From Yponomeuta sedellus (Eukaryota; Arthropoda; Insecta; Lepidoptera; Yponomeutidae): 64,000 nucleotides of DNA. Below are positions 41,294 through 52,692 of this stretch, piece by piece; the first letter of the stretch is position 1; every line of letters begins with the position of its first letter. Location: contig OW203738.1 in the NCBI GenBank assembly GCA_934045075.1, positions 7,920,868 to 7,984,867 of the forward strand, read 5' to 3'. The notes beneath the pieces are model-generated. The model saw only the letters and a program-made list of their open reading frames with translations, had not been told where the DNA came from and ran no database searches. The position numbers and the translations under genes are program-made.

Positions 41294-41480
41294 TACTAAT
41301 AAAAACTGTTTTTATTCGGATTTTACTCATTTATTTTACATTTTTACAATTTTCCGAGACCACGGCACCTGAAAAAGTGCCAAAACGTCGGAAAATTGCA
41401 AAAATGTCAAATAAACGTGTAAACTCCGTATAAAAACAGTTTTTATTACGTCTAGTGCTCGTGTTAACCTTATAAAATAC
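41294..41480. repeat. Snap-back repeat, family R, copy 1
   Basis: AAAAACTGTTTTTATTCGGA at the left and TCCGTATAAAAACAGTTTTT at the right frame inner arms CAATTTTCCGA / TCGGAAAATTG and the centre GGCACCTGAAAAAGTGCC. Copy 2 at 50053-50235 is in the opposite orientation and carries the same extra end, CACGAGCACTAGAC. Confidence 0.7.
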
Positions 41481-41763
41481 ATTAACTACTAAGCAGGGAC
41501 AAAACTAGGTACCTCGCCATTTTTTGAATTTGTTTTCCGCCTACTTACTAGTTTTTTCAGCGGTTTTAAAAGTGTTTCTTTTACATTTCCATTTGATTCA
41601 TGCTGATTTTACATAGCCTATGACACTCATTAAATAGTTTCAGTTCATTTCCTTCTAAAAGGTTTATTTTGCTTTCTCTGCGATGCGTGACATGACGCAA
41701 ATATATTCAGACATGAGGCGCAAGATCGCGGAATGCTGGACCTGTCTGATAGAACCCTTAGAC

Positions 41764-41948
41764 TACGCGCGCACGGGTTTACTTTAGTCACCGTGACTGT
41801 TTCGTCACTCTTATCAAGACCGTGGATATGTATGGAGATGCGCGTATGTTACTACGTGACAACTGGGTGACATTTCGAGCATCTCCATACATATTTACGG
41901 AGTGACGAAACAGTCACGGTGACAAAATATATAACCCGTACGCGTTTA
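41764..41948. mobile_element. MITE, family S
   Basis: Imperfect inverted repeats of about 45 bp: ACGCGCGCACGGGTTTA, TCACCGTGACTGTTTCGTCA and complement, with a second inner pair GTATGGAGATGC / GCATCTCCATAC. Confidence 0.65.
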
Positions 41949-42274
41949 GCCTTAGTCGGGTAATAAAATGTCCGAGGTGGACCTTCTCTACCTCCGTATT
42001 TTGTGCCGTAGGTTAATCTGCTCGCCCGTAGCGGCGGGTCTATGATTTGCCATCGGTATCTAATAACGAGATTAGAGCTTTTATTGTCTGTCTAGTGTCT
42101 AGTGCGCCAAAATGCAGCGGGGAATTTGAAGTTATTTCGGGCGGGCTTGATTGCGGCCGGATTACCAAAGACTCGTTCAGTAAAACTAGCTTTAATCTGT
42201 ATTCCTGCCATTTTAAATTCAAAATTAATGCAGGGTCTGTGCTTTTACGTATATAAACGTTTCACTGTAAAGCA

Positions 42275-42865
42275 CAGACCAGAAACGATGGGCTTAGTCA
42301 CTACGAGTACACGTGCTCACTGCGGGCTGCTCATCCTAATGGAATACCTCAGTCACTCAGGATTCCTCAGGATGTTTTCCTTCACAGCGAGGAATAGTAT
42401 CACTGCAAGTTCATAAATGTACGTAACTTGTTATAATTTTTTTTATTTATTCAACAGAAATCCACATCAATACAATTTAAATAAACAATAGGTACTTAAT
42501 AATATTTGTACATGCACCTATTGATGGATTTTACGATGTACTTCAGGAAATTATATTGTAGTCTAATTCTTAAACTCTTATTTTAATTAATCTAAGTACG
42601 AGTACATCAACATCATTACGGTGTCGATGCCCAACAGTGGACAATCACGGGCAAAGTGCTTGAGAAATAAACATTTTTTTATGACTTAGAAAACAAAGTC
42701 TAAATAAGAATTAATAAATAAGAAATAAATAAGAGATAAGCTCGCCTTTGTACATGTATTTTCTTTAATTGTATTTCTTTTTTGTGTTTTTCGTGTACAA
42801 TAAAGTATAAACTAAACTAAACTAACTAAACTAAAGTCATTGGTTCATACCGGGATTCAAATTGA
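42275..42865 (-). mobile_element. SINE Q copy split by AT-rich insertion
   Basis: 42280-42420 is the Q body in complement (GTGCTCACTGCGGGCTGCTC, CACTCAGGATTCCTCAGGAT). The Q head complement resumes at 42834-42860 (AAGTCATTGGTTCATACCGG, GATTC). The 410 bp between is AT-rich, starts TTATTTATTCAACAGAAATC and ends CAATAAAGTATAAACTAAAC; probably a retroposed 3' end. Confidence 0.5.
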
Positions 42866-43279
42866 CGTTTCGTTTCGCAGAAATCTCGAAACGCCTATGC
42901 CCAACAATTTGTGTAGTGGACCCATCCTAGTGGTCCGAGTGGTAGTGAATAGTGTCCTGGCCCAGGCTCTAGATCGAGCGACTTGGAGAGCGGTGGCGGA
43001 GCACTATAGGATAAAACAATACGACGAAGAAGAAACAAAAATAAAATATTCTACGAAGTTAATCTGCTTGCTAAATTCTCCTTATTGTCTAAATTACCAA
43101 TCACCAAACATAATTCCTTGAATATAATACCAATCTACTTAAATTGCTACATAGCTACATAAGTTAATTAACATTTTGTCGAAATTCATATTTATATATA
43201 TTTACTAACGCCTTGCTTTGTTTCTATGGAATGTATTCTTTACTTAGAAAACTGATGTCATGACAAATAATATTTTATT

Positions 43280-43620
43280 GAATCAGGCGTTACTTTGCGG
43301 AAATCCATAATAGCTTTAACATATGAAAATTTTAAAAACCTATTTAGAGGCTAAAAATTTCACCCATGCCGGGACTCGCGACCTCTAGCTATCGATTCCA
43401 GCGCTCTTCCAACTGAGCTAATGGGCGACTCAGTTGGAAGAGCGCTGGCACGGATAGCTAGAGGTCGCGGGTTCGAATCCTGTCATGGGTGGAATTTAGC
43501 CTCTAAATAGGTTTTTAAAATTGTCCTTAGCACGGGTCAGTGCATTAAAAAAAATATAAATATGAAAATTACCTTGCTAAATTCCGCCAAATTTTTTTTT
43601 GTAATTAAGTAATTTTCACA
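43280..43620 (+). mobile_element. Family G remnant interrupted by SINE D inverted dimer
   Basis: Left flank AGGCGTTACTTTGCGGAAAT and right flank ACCTTGCTAAATTCCGCCAA are adjoining parts of family G. Between 43332 and 43559 lies a SINE D inverted dimer bounded by an exact 11-bp duplication ATATGAAAATT (43321-43331 and 43560-43570). The left arm is complement (AAAACCTATTTAGAGGCT to CTAATGGGCGACTCAGTTGG), the right arm sense with the tail GTCCTTAGCACGGGTCAG. The centre is only a few nucleotides. Confidence 0.85.
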
Positions 43621-43920
43621 TTTAAAAAAAACAAATAATATTGATACCCACAGTATATTTATGGGGTGCAAGCAAATGAATTAAGTTAAATGGAAGGAAC
43701 TAGCAATTAAGATACAAGCTCGGCCTAGTTTAAGAGCTAGCGGTCTTAACTTTATTGGGTTATTTTTCGTGTTACTAAATTGTGGCCCAAATTAGCTAAG
43801 CTTACTAAGTAAGCACATAAAATCAAACATAAAAATGTAAACTGCTTGAGTTCAAATAAACGTCTATGTTTTTTTTAATTACAAAAATGTTACAACCACT
43901 CTTTAAATTTAAATTTATTT
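43620..43920. other. Non-coding stretch
   Basis: AT-rich; nothing recognised. Confidence 0.35.
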
Positions 43921-43924
43921 TATT

Positions 43925-44215
43925 GTCCGTCCCAGTGGCGGTCCCTGGTCTCTGACTAACCTAACCCCTCTGGGTTACAGGCGTGACGTTATGGTACGTT
44001 GTGTTTAATGTACGTTCTTACGTGACCAATGAACCGTTTTGGTGATGGTCAGAGTGGAGTTTTTTTTTCCGCTGCCTTTTTCTCCACTACAATACGGCCC
44101 GAAGGCGGCGGCTTACACTTTACATTGTACATTGACATTCAGCAAATAGAATGTAAATTCTTTACGTTGAAATAAAATTATTTGAATTTGAATTTTGAAT
44201 TGAATTTGAATTTTC
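43925..44215 (+). mobile_element. LINE H end fragment followed by family I 3' end
   Basis: 43930-44000: GGCGGTCCCTGGTCTCTGAC, CCTCTGGGTTACAGGCGTGA. 44045-44215: GTGGAGTTTTTTTTTCCGCT, CCCGAAGGCGGCGGCTTACA, GTTGAAATAAAATTATTTGA with a TTTGAATTTGAA repeat. Confidence 0.6.
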
Positions 44216-44318
44216 AGCACCAATTCACAAAGCACTTCATAGATACAAGAACAGGGAGACGTCTGTAAAATTTTGCTTAGCAGAGATTAATTTTGACCGC
44301 CGTATTCCGGTTCTTCTA

Positions 44319-44944
<626 letters not shown>

Positions 44945-44945
<1 letters not shown>

Positions 44946-45915
44946 TCTTTAGTGTACTCAATTGAACTTATTTTGAATTATCATAATTATTTTTTTTCGT
45001 ACTGAAACTTCTTTTCGTACTGAAACTTAAAGCGTACATTTAAGTAAGTGAATCCCAAAATAAGTAACTAACAATTTATTACTTATGATTTAAAGCTTCC
45101 CTTATAAGATAATACTTAAATTTTTAGTGCAATACAAAAAAAAACAATGTTATTTGTTAATTAAAGGGAATTTTATAAAAGTTACATTATAATACCAGCT
45201 TGATTGCTGTCGGGTGGCAGAGTACCGAGAGCCAGCTTTCTCGGTATCTGGTTCAAACATATTTTTTTAAATTAGATAATAGGTTTAAGCTTACTTTTGT
45301 TTTTATATTATAAAGTAATTTATGATAAACATAGATACTATGCTAAACTAAGATAAATAAATAAATATTCATGGACATTTTACAAGCAATTTGTAAATTG
45401 TTAATTGTGGTTTATTATCAAATTAATCAAGAAATTATAAAGAGCGTTTTCTTTTTGCGCCAGTTGGTTGCAATCCTGCAATACGATCTCTGAAGTGCTA
45501 TAAAATTATTAAAGAATAAATAATAAACAAAAAAAAACATTTTTTGTGCCAGTTCTGTGAAGTCATCCGTTGACCTTCAATGATGTGTAAAGACGCGGTG
45601 TAGAATAGCATCTTGATAGGGCACTCAATAATGATCTAGGTTCAAAGGTTTTTATATATATAAGAATTGTATTTTATCACCTACATATTCATTACATAAC
45701 TTAAATCGTTACGCCTGAGACTGCTCCTAGACACATAGATCCTAGATAGAATACTACTGCAGAGAAATTTTACGAAATAAAATTAATTTTTAGCAAACAT
45801 TGAGGATGTCCTTTGGAAATCTTGTATGAAAAGATATGGATAGGAAGACGGGCATAGGAAGTCTTGATGTAATTTTCGAAGAAATCTAAAAACGGATTTA
45901 TTATCGCAAGCTTCG
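44945..45915. other. Non-coding stretch
   Basis: AT-rich. 45355-45385 AATAAATATTCATGGACATT is the complement of the SINE C end. 45195-45250 GATTGCTGTCGGGTGGCAGA and GTACCGAGAGCCAGC resemble the complement of 51805-51840 (GTACTCTACCGCCCGACAGC), an unnamed repeat. Confidence 0.4.
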
Positions 45916-45917
45916 CA

Positions 45918-46145
45918 AAGCATGCTAAGGCGTTGGTGCCGGCAGTCACGTGTTGGCAGTCGTTAATCTATGTCAGAGGCCTTATGGGCGGCTTGATAAC
46001 TTCTGACAGTAAGGCCCGCCGCTGTCTTACAATCCTCCTCCAACCCGGACTTGGCCCCCGTGATAGAGTGTGGCCTAATATTCCTGCGATGCAAGGGGAG
46101 ACCCGTGCCCCAGCAGTGGGGACATACTAGGGTTGATATAGAATT
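45918..46145 (+). mobile_element. Family J SINE
   Basis: AAGGCGTTGGTGCCGGCAGT, TCAGAGGCCTTATGGGCGGC, TCTGACAGTAAGGCCCGCC, GACTTGGCCCCCGTGATAGA, GAGACCCGTGCCCCAGCAGT, GGGGACATACTAGGGTTGAT. Confidence 0.7.
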
Positions 46146-46238
46146 ACACGCCACCACAGCATTAATCTTATAGTGAAACCCTCAGGAATAACTGATGAAA
46201 GTGACGGAGTGCATGAAAGGAGCCTTTATAATAATAAA

Positions 46239-46432
46239 AATACTTAAATTCTTTTTAATGCACTAACCCGTGCTAAGGACAATTTTAAAAACCTATTTAG
46301 AGGCTAAAAATTCCACCCATGCCGGGATTCAAACCCACGACCTACACGGATACGGATAGCCAGAGGTCGCGGGTTCGAATCCCGGCTTGGGTGGAATTTT
46401 TAGCCTCTAAATAGGTTTTTTTAGTAATACTT
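46239..46432 (-). mobile_element. SINE D inverted dimer
   Basis: Complement tail AATGCACTAACCCGTGCTAA, inverted arm to AACCCACGACCT, then sense arm from GGATAGCCAGAGGTCGCGGG to GCCTCTAAATAGG. Possible 7-bp duplication AATACTT at 46239-46245 and 46426-46432. Confidence 0.75.
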
Positions 46433-46498
46433 TATTGTTTCACGACGTACTCACTGAGCTCGTACGTCTGGCGCACCCTGGGCAACGATCACTGAGGA

Positions 46499-47436
46499 CC
46501 GATTTTTGAGTTGAGAATTTCACTAAGTAAATACTTAAGTCACGCTCTGTTCAGGGCAATTCGAAGAAAGAGCACTACAGTTAACTATTTACTTACCGAA
46601 ATTCTCAATTCACAAAGTGGCACTGTACCGGTTTTTGAATTGAAAATTTACTAAGTAAATACTTAAATAACGTTCTGTCACGATCTTTTCTGAGAAATTC
46701 GAAGAGACCGCACTACAGTTAACTATTTACTTCGCGAAATTCTCAATTCACAAAGTGGCACTGTACCGGTTTTTGAATTGAAAATTTACTAAGTAAATAC
46801 TTAAATAACGTTCTGTCACGATCTTTTCTGAGAAATTCGAAGAGACCGCACTACAGTTAACTATTTACTTCGCGAAATTCTCAATTCACAAAGTGGCACT
46901 GTACCGGTTTTTGAATTGAAAATTTACTAAGTAAATACTTAAATAACGTTCTGTCACGATCTTTTCTGAGAAATTCGAAGAGACCGCACTACAGTTAACT
47001 ATTTACTTCGCGAAATTCTCAATTCACAAAGTGGCACTGTACCGGTTTTTGAATTGAAAATTTACTAAGTAAATACATAAATAACGTTCTGTCACGATCT
47101 TTTCTGACAAATTCGAAGAGAAAGCACTACAGTTAACTATTTACTTAGCGGAATTTTCAATTCACAAAGTGGCACTGTACCGGTTTCTGAATTGAGAATT
47201 TCATTAAGTAAATACTTAAGTAACGTTAACACACTCTTTTCTGGATAATTCAAAGAGATAACACTTCAGTTAACTATTTACTTAGCAAAATTCTTAATTC
47301 ACGAGCTGGCACTGGGCCGGTTTCTGAATTGAGAATTTTACTAAGTAAATACTTAAGTAACGTTACCGGTCTTTTATGAGAAATTCGAAGAGTCAGAACT
47401 ACAGTTAAATGTTTACTTAGCGTAATTTTTGCTTTT
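46499..47436. repeat. 138-bp satellite, about seven units, each a hairpin
   Basis: Unit starts (CCGGTTTTTGAATTGA) fall at 46628, 46766, 46904, 47042, 47180 and 47317, with a diverged first unit at 46499: periods of 138, 138, 138, 138 and 137. The three units from 46628 to 47041 look identical, while the outer units are diverged. Each unit opens with GAATTGAGAATTT.ACTAAGT and closes with ACTTAG.GAAATTCTCAATTC, so it folds back through arms of about 26 bp. Homogenisation in the centre suggests unequal exchange or rolling-circle amplification. Confidence 0.95.
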
Positions 47437-47439
47437 ATC

Positions 47440-48265
47440 AGGATTGATTGCCATCACACGCTTAGAAGAAATGACGTACGAAAAGCCTAGGGGTTCGCAT
47501 ACCCCACTTTGAAAATTTCTGATATAAAGTATGTAAAGGAAATGTTCGATGTAACGAGCGTGGAGGAAAACTTGTTACAAAACACAGCAAAGTCTCCGAA
47601 TAGGTGACTGTTCATTAACAAAATAGTTGTAATTCCAATATCCCTATTACCAAAATTATGATTAAATATTATTACGTCAATATGAAATCGCAAATAATTG
47701 TCATGAGTACCTACGTGCCGAATTTCTAACTCAAATACAATGAATGTTGAACCGACACTTTATGCCTATGTGTCGTAATAAGATAAGATTAATTAAGTGT
47801 AAGAAAAAAGTAACTCACCTCACAGATAAACCTATCATATACGTTAAGTCTTATAGCGCATTAGTTTAGACTGTAATGCTGTAAGATTTTGTATGACATT
47901 AAAATAAAAAATAAATAATAAATAAATAAAAATAAAGGTTTGAGTGAGGGTTTTTTGTATATATACAACAGAAGACACAAAACAGAACAGGACAGGGCAG
48001 GATAGGACAGGACAAAACAGGACATTTGTGACAGGTCAGACGTTTGTGAAAAGAACCTATTGGTATTGGTGACGGTTTGGATTTCCGCAACTCGACTGCA
48101 AATGAGCCTATTTTGCGTGAAGGAAGGTATTGTCCCCAAAGGAGCCTTAGTCCTGCCACCCCAGCTCTTCAAGGAAAAGAACCTAGCTCGGCATGTGTTA
48201 CAGAAAGTTATCTTATTACGCTGGTAGTTCCGTGACACCGCTACTGACATTTTTCCGAGCGCTTC
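47440..48265. other. Non-coding stretch with simple repeats
   Basis: 47900-47935 is an AAATAAAT run and 47978-48022 an ACAGGACAGG-type run. The minus frames across it are low complexity; no gene. Confidence 0.45.
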
Positions 48266-48490
48266 GGTGCTTCGCAAGGCACTTTAAGCCGTTGGTGCCG
48301 GCTGTAAAGTACTGACAGTCGTAAACCCATGTCAGTGGCCTCATGGGCGGCTTGATAACTTCAGAGAGTAAGGCACGCCACTGTCTTACAATCCTCCATC
48401 AACCCGGACCTAGCCACCGTGGTGGAGTATACCTAATCGCAGGAAGAGACCCGTGTCCTAGCAGAGGGAACATACAAAGGGTATCAAATA
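48225..48490 (+). mobile_element. Family J SINE
   Basis: CCGAGCGCTTCGGTGCTTCG, CAAGGCACTTTAAGCCGTTG, GTCAGTGGCCTCATGGGCGG, CTGTCTTACAATCCTCCATC, AGGAAGAGACCCGTG. The upstream GTGACACCGCTACTGACATT corresponds to the J segment after the 5S-like head. Confidence 0.65.
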
Positions 48491-48504
48491 TCATTGGTAT
48501 CATT

Positions 48505-48605
48505 TGTACATACATACATACATAACCTCACGCCTGTATCCCAGAGGGGTAGGAAGAGACCAGGGACTGCCACTTGCCACGATACTTCGCTTAATTTTTA
48601 CTGTA
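48505..48605 (-). mobile_element. LINE H end with ACAT microsatellite
   Basis: ACATACATACATACATAACC, TCACGCCTGTATCCCAGAGG, GACCAGGGACTGCCACTTGC. The same ACAT-TCACGCCTG arrangement is at 55436-55620. Confidence 0.6.
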
Positions 48606-48960
48606 AAAGTGTAACGTCGAATTAGGAGATCCCAATTAGTGAGCGACGTTTATCATCAGCGGCAACAGTGAACGCGCGAGACCATCACTAAAGATCACCC
48701 ATTAGCGCCGACTAAAGTTGCGGTCAAGTCTCAAGCTACTACCTAAAAAATTACCAACTAACGGGACCTCGAGGAGAAAAAAGTCAAATCGTGGTTTCTC
48801 TATTTACGGAAGGAGAGGTTATCTGTGCCAATTATAGCGACTGGACCGCAGCACGGCAAGGGTTTTTGAGGTCGGACGTGTGAATGGTGTAGGGCCTGTC
48901 AAACATGGGAGGGACGTGGCGTGGAAAAGACGTGGACTCTCAGATTTACTTTTATACAAA
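48605..48960. other. Non-coding stretch
   Basis: GC-richer but no recognised protein or repeat. Confidence 0.35.
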
Positions 48961-48962
48961 AC

Positions 48963-49200
48963 TAGCTGGGCCCCGCGGTGCTACCCGCGGCTTATCGATT
49001 TTCCCATGGGAATAAGATATATTCGACATAATGCGTTCACGATGATAATGTATGCATGAGTTTATTTATTTATCGTATCAATACAAATATAGAATATTCT
49101 TTAATGTACACAGAAATTACCGTAACAAAAATGATTTTAAAACATAGTACAATTGGCGGTCTTATTACTAAAAGCGATTGCTTCCAAGCAACCATGGAAG
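48963..49200 (-). mobile_element. Helitron family 2 3' end (-) and family E 3' end (-)
   Basis: On the minus strand the sequence up to 48963 ends with the hairpin CCGCGGGTAGCACCGCGG, then GGGCCCAGCTAG followed by T: a Helitron-type terminus (hairpin a few bases before CTAG). 49070-49190 is family E in complement (TAGAATATTCTTTAATGTAC, CAATTGGCGGTCTTATTACT). Confidence 0.6.
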
Positions 49201-49605
49201 GAAACAAGAAATAAATTCAGGACGGGTAGACGGGGTGCGATTGCAATTAAGAAATATTGAAATTATCAAATACTACTTAAGTTGAACATTTATATAAACT
49301 TACTTAAATAAATAATGTAATGAATAGATAATCACACATACTAATAGTTAAATTATATAGGGAAAGATGCGCACATCCAGTCCATGAGCTAGCTTATGGA
49401 CCTCTTCCCGTCCACGCCAACCCTTCGGTTGCCAATCTCGTCCATTTTCTATCACTATTATCGCAATAATTCCGGCGCACCGCAGCAGTGGTTTCCACAC
49501 GGAAGCGGGAGTTATCAGTAGGCACAAGTGATACCACAGACCGGCGTTAGGTGGTGCGGTCGGACGTGTGCGCGGTAGGATGCGCGTGCGACGCGGCGGC
49601 AAGGT
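49200..49605. other. Unassigned segment with a GC-richer minus frame
   Basis: 49348-49602 is open on the minus strand (85 codons; includes SVWKPLLRCAGIIAIIVIEN and DWQPKGWRGREE). I cannot place it: it may be the end of a retrotransposon ORF or a chance frame. It directly adjoins SINE B. Confidence 0.3.
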
Positions 49606-49609
49606 TGTG

Positions 49610-49825
49610 GTGGGACGACGTCTGTGGCGCAGAGGTAGCGCATCTCCCTACCATGCAAGGGGTCCCGGGTTCGAACTCCGGCTGGGGCAAAAAAAACCCC
49701 CAGGTCTTGGGTGTCTACATGTTTGTGATGTCGTTGTTTCTGATTCCCACGACACAGGGTATCCTAGTGTGGGGTCAGAAGCAATGTATGTGCCTGTATG
49801 TATATGTTATGTTGTTATGTTATCT
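49610..49825 (+). mobile_element. SINE B, well preserved
   Basis: GTCTGTGGCGCAGAGGTAGC (A-box side), GGGTTCGAACTCCGGCTGGG (B box), CAGGTCTTGGGTGTCTACAT, ACACAGGGTATCCTAGTGTG and GTATATGTTATGTTG. Confidence 0.8.
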
Positions 49826-49891
49826 TTCCTTCAAGGCCACTGAGGGTTAAGGCTATTGAGAATCCTTTCTTCTGTGTTTAAATACCTAGAA

Positions 49892-50051
49892 TACGAGTGT
49901 TAAATTATTTTTTATGTTTATGTATCCGGTATACAGGCTTAATCACCACGCAGATTACCACCGCAGATAGACAATATCAAATGCTGAGGTATGTCATACC
50001 GCACGTGGCCGATGTTTTTGAAATTTATTAACAGAAATTTCACTATTAGTA
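49892..50051. repeat. 160-bp duplicated segment, copy 1
   Basis: TACGAGTGTTAAATTATTTT through CACTATTAGTA, about 99% identical to 52104-52264 (one T indel and one substitution seen). The middle is SINE Q-like (AATCACCACGCAGATTACCA). Confidence 0.85.
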
Positions 50052-50052
50052 T

Positions 50053-50238
50053 TTTCTAAGGTTAACACGAGCACTAGACATAACAAAAACTGTTTTTATA
50101 CGGATGTTCCTCGTTTATTTTACATTTTTTCAATTTTCCGACGTTTCGGCACTTTTTCATGTGCCGTGGTCTCGGGAAATTGTAAAAAATGTAAAATAAA
50201 CGAGTGAAATCCGTATAAAACAGTTTTTTTTGTACCTA
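50053..50238. repeat. Snap-back repeat, family R, copy 2
   Basis: AACACGAGCACTAGAC, AAAAACTGTTTTTATACGGA, TTTTCCGACGTTTCGGCACT, TGCCGTGGTCTCGGGAAATT, AATCCGTATAAAACAGTTTT. See copy 1 at 41294-41480. Confidence 0.7.
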
Positions 50239-50394
50239 GAAAGTTTACACTAAAACTATTTTGTTCAGAGGCGACCGCGATACTTACCTATATCACTTTT
50301 AGTGGTTAGGAGGCTATCTATACTCCTAGGTTAAGAAATATCTGTGTAATTACACGGAAATTTGCTTTTTTTTCTTCTGTGTTCTGGGCGTATT

Positions 50395-50635
50395 TTTCGA
50401 GCGCTTTGCAAGGCACGTCAAGCCGTTGGTGCCGGCTGTCATATAATGGCAGTCGTCAAGCATGTCAAAGGCCTAATGGGCGTCTTGATAACTTCCGACA
50501 GTAAGGCCCGCCACTGTCTTACAATGCTCCACCAACCCGGACTTGGCCGCCATGGTGGCCTAACATTTCTGCGATGCAGGAAGAAACCCGTGCCCCAGCA
50601 GTGGAGACATACTAGGGTTAATATCGAAAGTATTC
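50395..50635 (+). mobile_element. Family J SINE
   Basis: TTTTTCGAGCGCTTTGCAAG, GCACGTCAAGCCGTTGGTGC, GTCAAAGGCCTAATGGGCGT, CTGTCTTACAATGCTCCACC, CCCGTGCCCCAGCAGTGGAG, ACATACTAGGGTTAAT. Confidence 0.7.
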
Positions 50636-50639
50636 CCGA

Positions 50640-51350
50640 TCTATCTACTATATATTATTTTGCTTCCGACTAATCTACGTTGATGCGGAGTTCACTATTT
50701 GGTGCATAACTAATTATATTCCTCGAAACAAAGTTAGTGTATTTACCAGGTATTTTTGGTGATGACAGTAACTGATGTAAAGTTAACGTAAACTGGATGG
50801 AAGGGTTTTATCAAGTAATGCCCTCATTAGCCTGTACGGCAGAGCTCACCGCGAGTGCTGTTAACGCTGTTACAGCCAGGCTCGATTGTTCGATGCATTA
50901 ACAGCCCAAATTTTAAGCCTAAGAACTGCGTAATATGCTTTTTGATTTTTATTTTCATCTTTACAGATATCACAACAGATATCACTTTTGTAACTGTTGT
51001 CTCTGTAATTATTTTCTGGTGTGTACAATAAAGAATATTCTTATCTTATCTTATCTTAACAGCTACAAAATTGCGAGTTGCCCTTTTAAGAACAATTATT
51101 CATTGGTTTAAAACAAGCTAAATGGATGTGTAAATGAACTGTAAATATTACGGAAAATGTTGCTTTGCCCTGCAGGGTCCATAATGGTAAACCTTTGGTT
51201 TCAATCAATGATAAGCTCTCAGAAGACTTAGATAAGCGAGTTTCCTTGCCAATTGTTGACCCTGGGTGACTGACGAATCTTATTAATGAATCTTATAGTT
51301 TGTGAAGAATCTTACCCCTGGGTGGCGCGAGGCAGGTGCTGCAGAGTCAG
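50640..51350. other. Non-coding stretch
   Basis: 50985-51060 is the family E tail (GGTGTGTACAATAAAGAATA with TTATCTTATCTTATC). Otherwise nothing. Confidence 0.45.
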
Positions 51351-51351
51351 C

Positions 51352-51525
51352 GGGTCTTGGTTCTAAACTAAGATACCCTGAGCTATGGTTAACCTGGCAA
51401 GGACATCACAAACATAGAAATGCACCCTACCGAGCCCAGTTGTACAAATGTACGACTGTCCCCAATGGGAATAGAACCCACAACCCCAGCGCGGTAATCA
51501 AACGTGATGCCGCTAGGCGTAAGCT
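51352..51525 (-). mobile_element. SINE A
   Basis: Complement body ACTAAGATACCCTGAGCTAT, CCTGGCAAGGACATCACAAA, B-box complement ATGGGAATAGAACCCACAAC, head end GTGATGCCGCTAGGCG. Confidence 0.7.
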
Positions 51526-51529
51526 TTTT

Positions 51530-51940
51530 TGTGTGTTAACTCGACGAATATATGCTTAGAAAATACGAAGAAAAGTGATAAAAAGGTTTCTTGTGAAACT
51601 TTACGTCGCGTTGATGTCTTTTACTTGAGAATAACGAAATGAGTCGAAGAAAGTCTAAGGGGTAAAAAAATAAAGAGCCTTACAATGTTAATTTAGCCCT
51701 ATTGAGTTACAATTAAATAATCGACGCTTCAGGAGACCCGAAGGCTAGTGCTTACTTTGGCTAAAGGTTAAGTCTCCCCATACAGCGAAGTTATGCCTCC
51801 ATCAGCGTTCTTGGTACTCTACCGCCCGACAGCGATCAGAAATACTTTATTTAACTTAGAAAATAAGTTTTAGGTTTTTTATCGTTTATCCGTTTTATTC
51901 TGCTAAAATGGACCACTATTCAGTAACTAAATGTTATAAA
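51530..51940. other. Non-coding stretch
   Basis: Contains GGTACTCTACCGCCCGACAG, an unnamed repeat also seen in complement at 45195-45250. No gene. Confidence 0.4.
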
Positions 51941-51943
51941 TTT

Positions 51944-52084
51944 ACCCGCTTATTCATAATAGTCTGTTAACTTTAAGCAATGCTTATTCTCACTCTGTCC
52001 TCTTCTATTGACCTAAGTCAGAATGAAAGAGAACACTCTTTAGCAGCTGTTTTAAGCTAGCGGACTATTATGAATAAGGGGGTA
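51944..52084. mobile_element. MITE, family P, copy 2
   Basis: TTATTCATAATAGTCTG and GACTATTATGAATAAGGGGG ends, same interior as 16460-16604, bounded by TA at both sides. Confidence 0.75.
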
Positions 52085-52103
52085 ATATACAATTCGTGAT
52101 GGT

Positions 52104-52264
52104 TACGAGTGTTAAATTATTTTTTTATGTTTATGTATCCGGTATACAGGCTTAATCACCACGCAGATTACCACCGCAGATAGACAATATCAAATGCTGA
52201 GGTATGTCATACCGCACGTGGCCGATGTTTTTGAAAGTTATTAACAGAAATTTCACTATTAGTA
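52104..52264. repeat. 160-bp duplicated segment, copy 2
   Basis: Nearly identical to 49892-50051, including unique-looking flanking text TACGAGTGTTAAATTATTTT, 2.2 kb away in the same orientation. Confidence 0.85.
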
Positions 52265-52429
52265 ATAAATATCAAGAAGCCCTTAAATTACGTTAAGGGG
52301 GCCTTAAAAGTAGGTAAACTTGCGCACGAGGGCTACAAAATAGTTTGCAGCTTATTCGCTATTTTATTGTAACATGATTTGAAAAAGACTGCTAAGGCGC
52401 ATCGTCTCAAGTTTTTATTCTTTCCACAG

Positions 52430-52692
52430 GTCTTCTGTCAGGGAGAGAGTATGGGCATAATTACCACCATGCCCACGGCGGACTGGCAATATCAAGCGCT
52501 GAGGTATGTGAACATACACTTAGGTTTCCTCACGGGACATTTTCCTTCACCGTTAGCGACGGCTAGTGCTACTAAAACTTAGCAATGTACGTAACTTAGA
52601 AACAAAAGTCATTGGTACATGCCGCGATTCGAACTCACGACCTCCTGAACGTGCGTTCTACTGCTCTTCTACCAGCGCTCCGTTATCTCGAG
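52430..52692 (-). mobile_element. SINE Q
   Basis: CATGCCCACGGCGGACTGGC, TTAGGTTTCCTCACGGGACA, AAAGTCATTGGTACATGCCG, B-box complement CGATTCGAACTCACGACC, head TTCTACCAGCGCTCCG. Best complete Q copy here. Confidence 0.75.

Noticed and set aside
46499..47436. CRISPR-like array
   Set aside because: Units are contiguous 138-bp tandem repeats with no unique spacers; satellite DNA in a eukaryotic genome.
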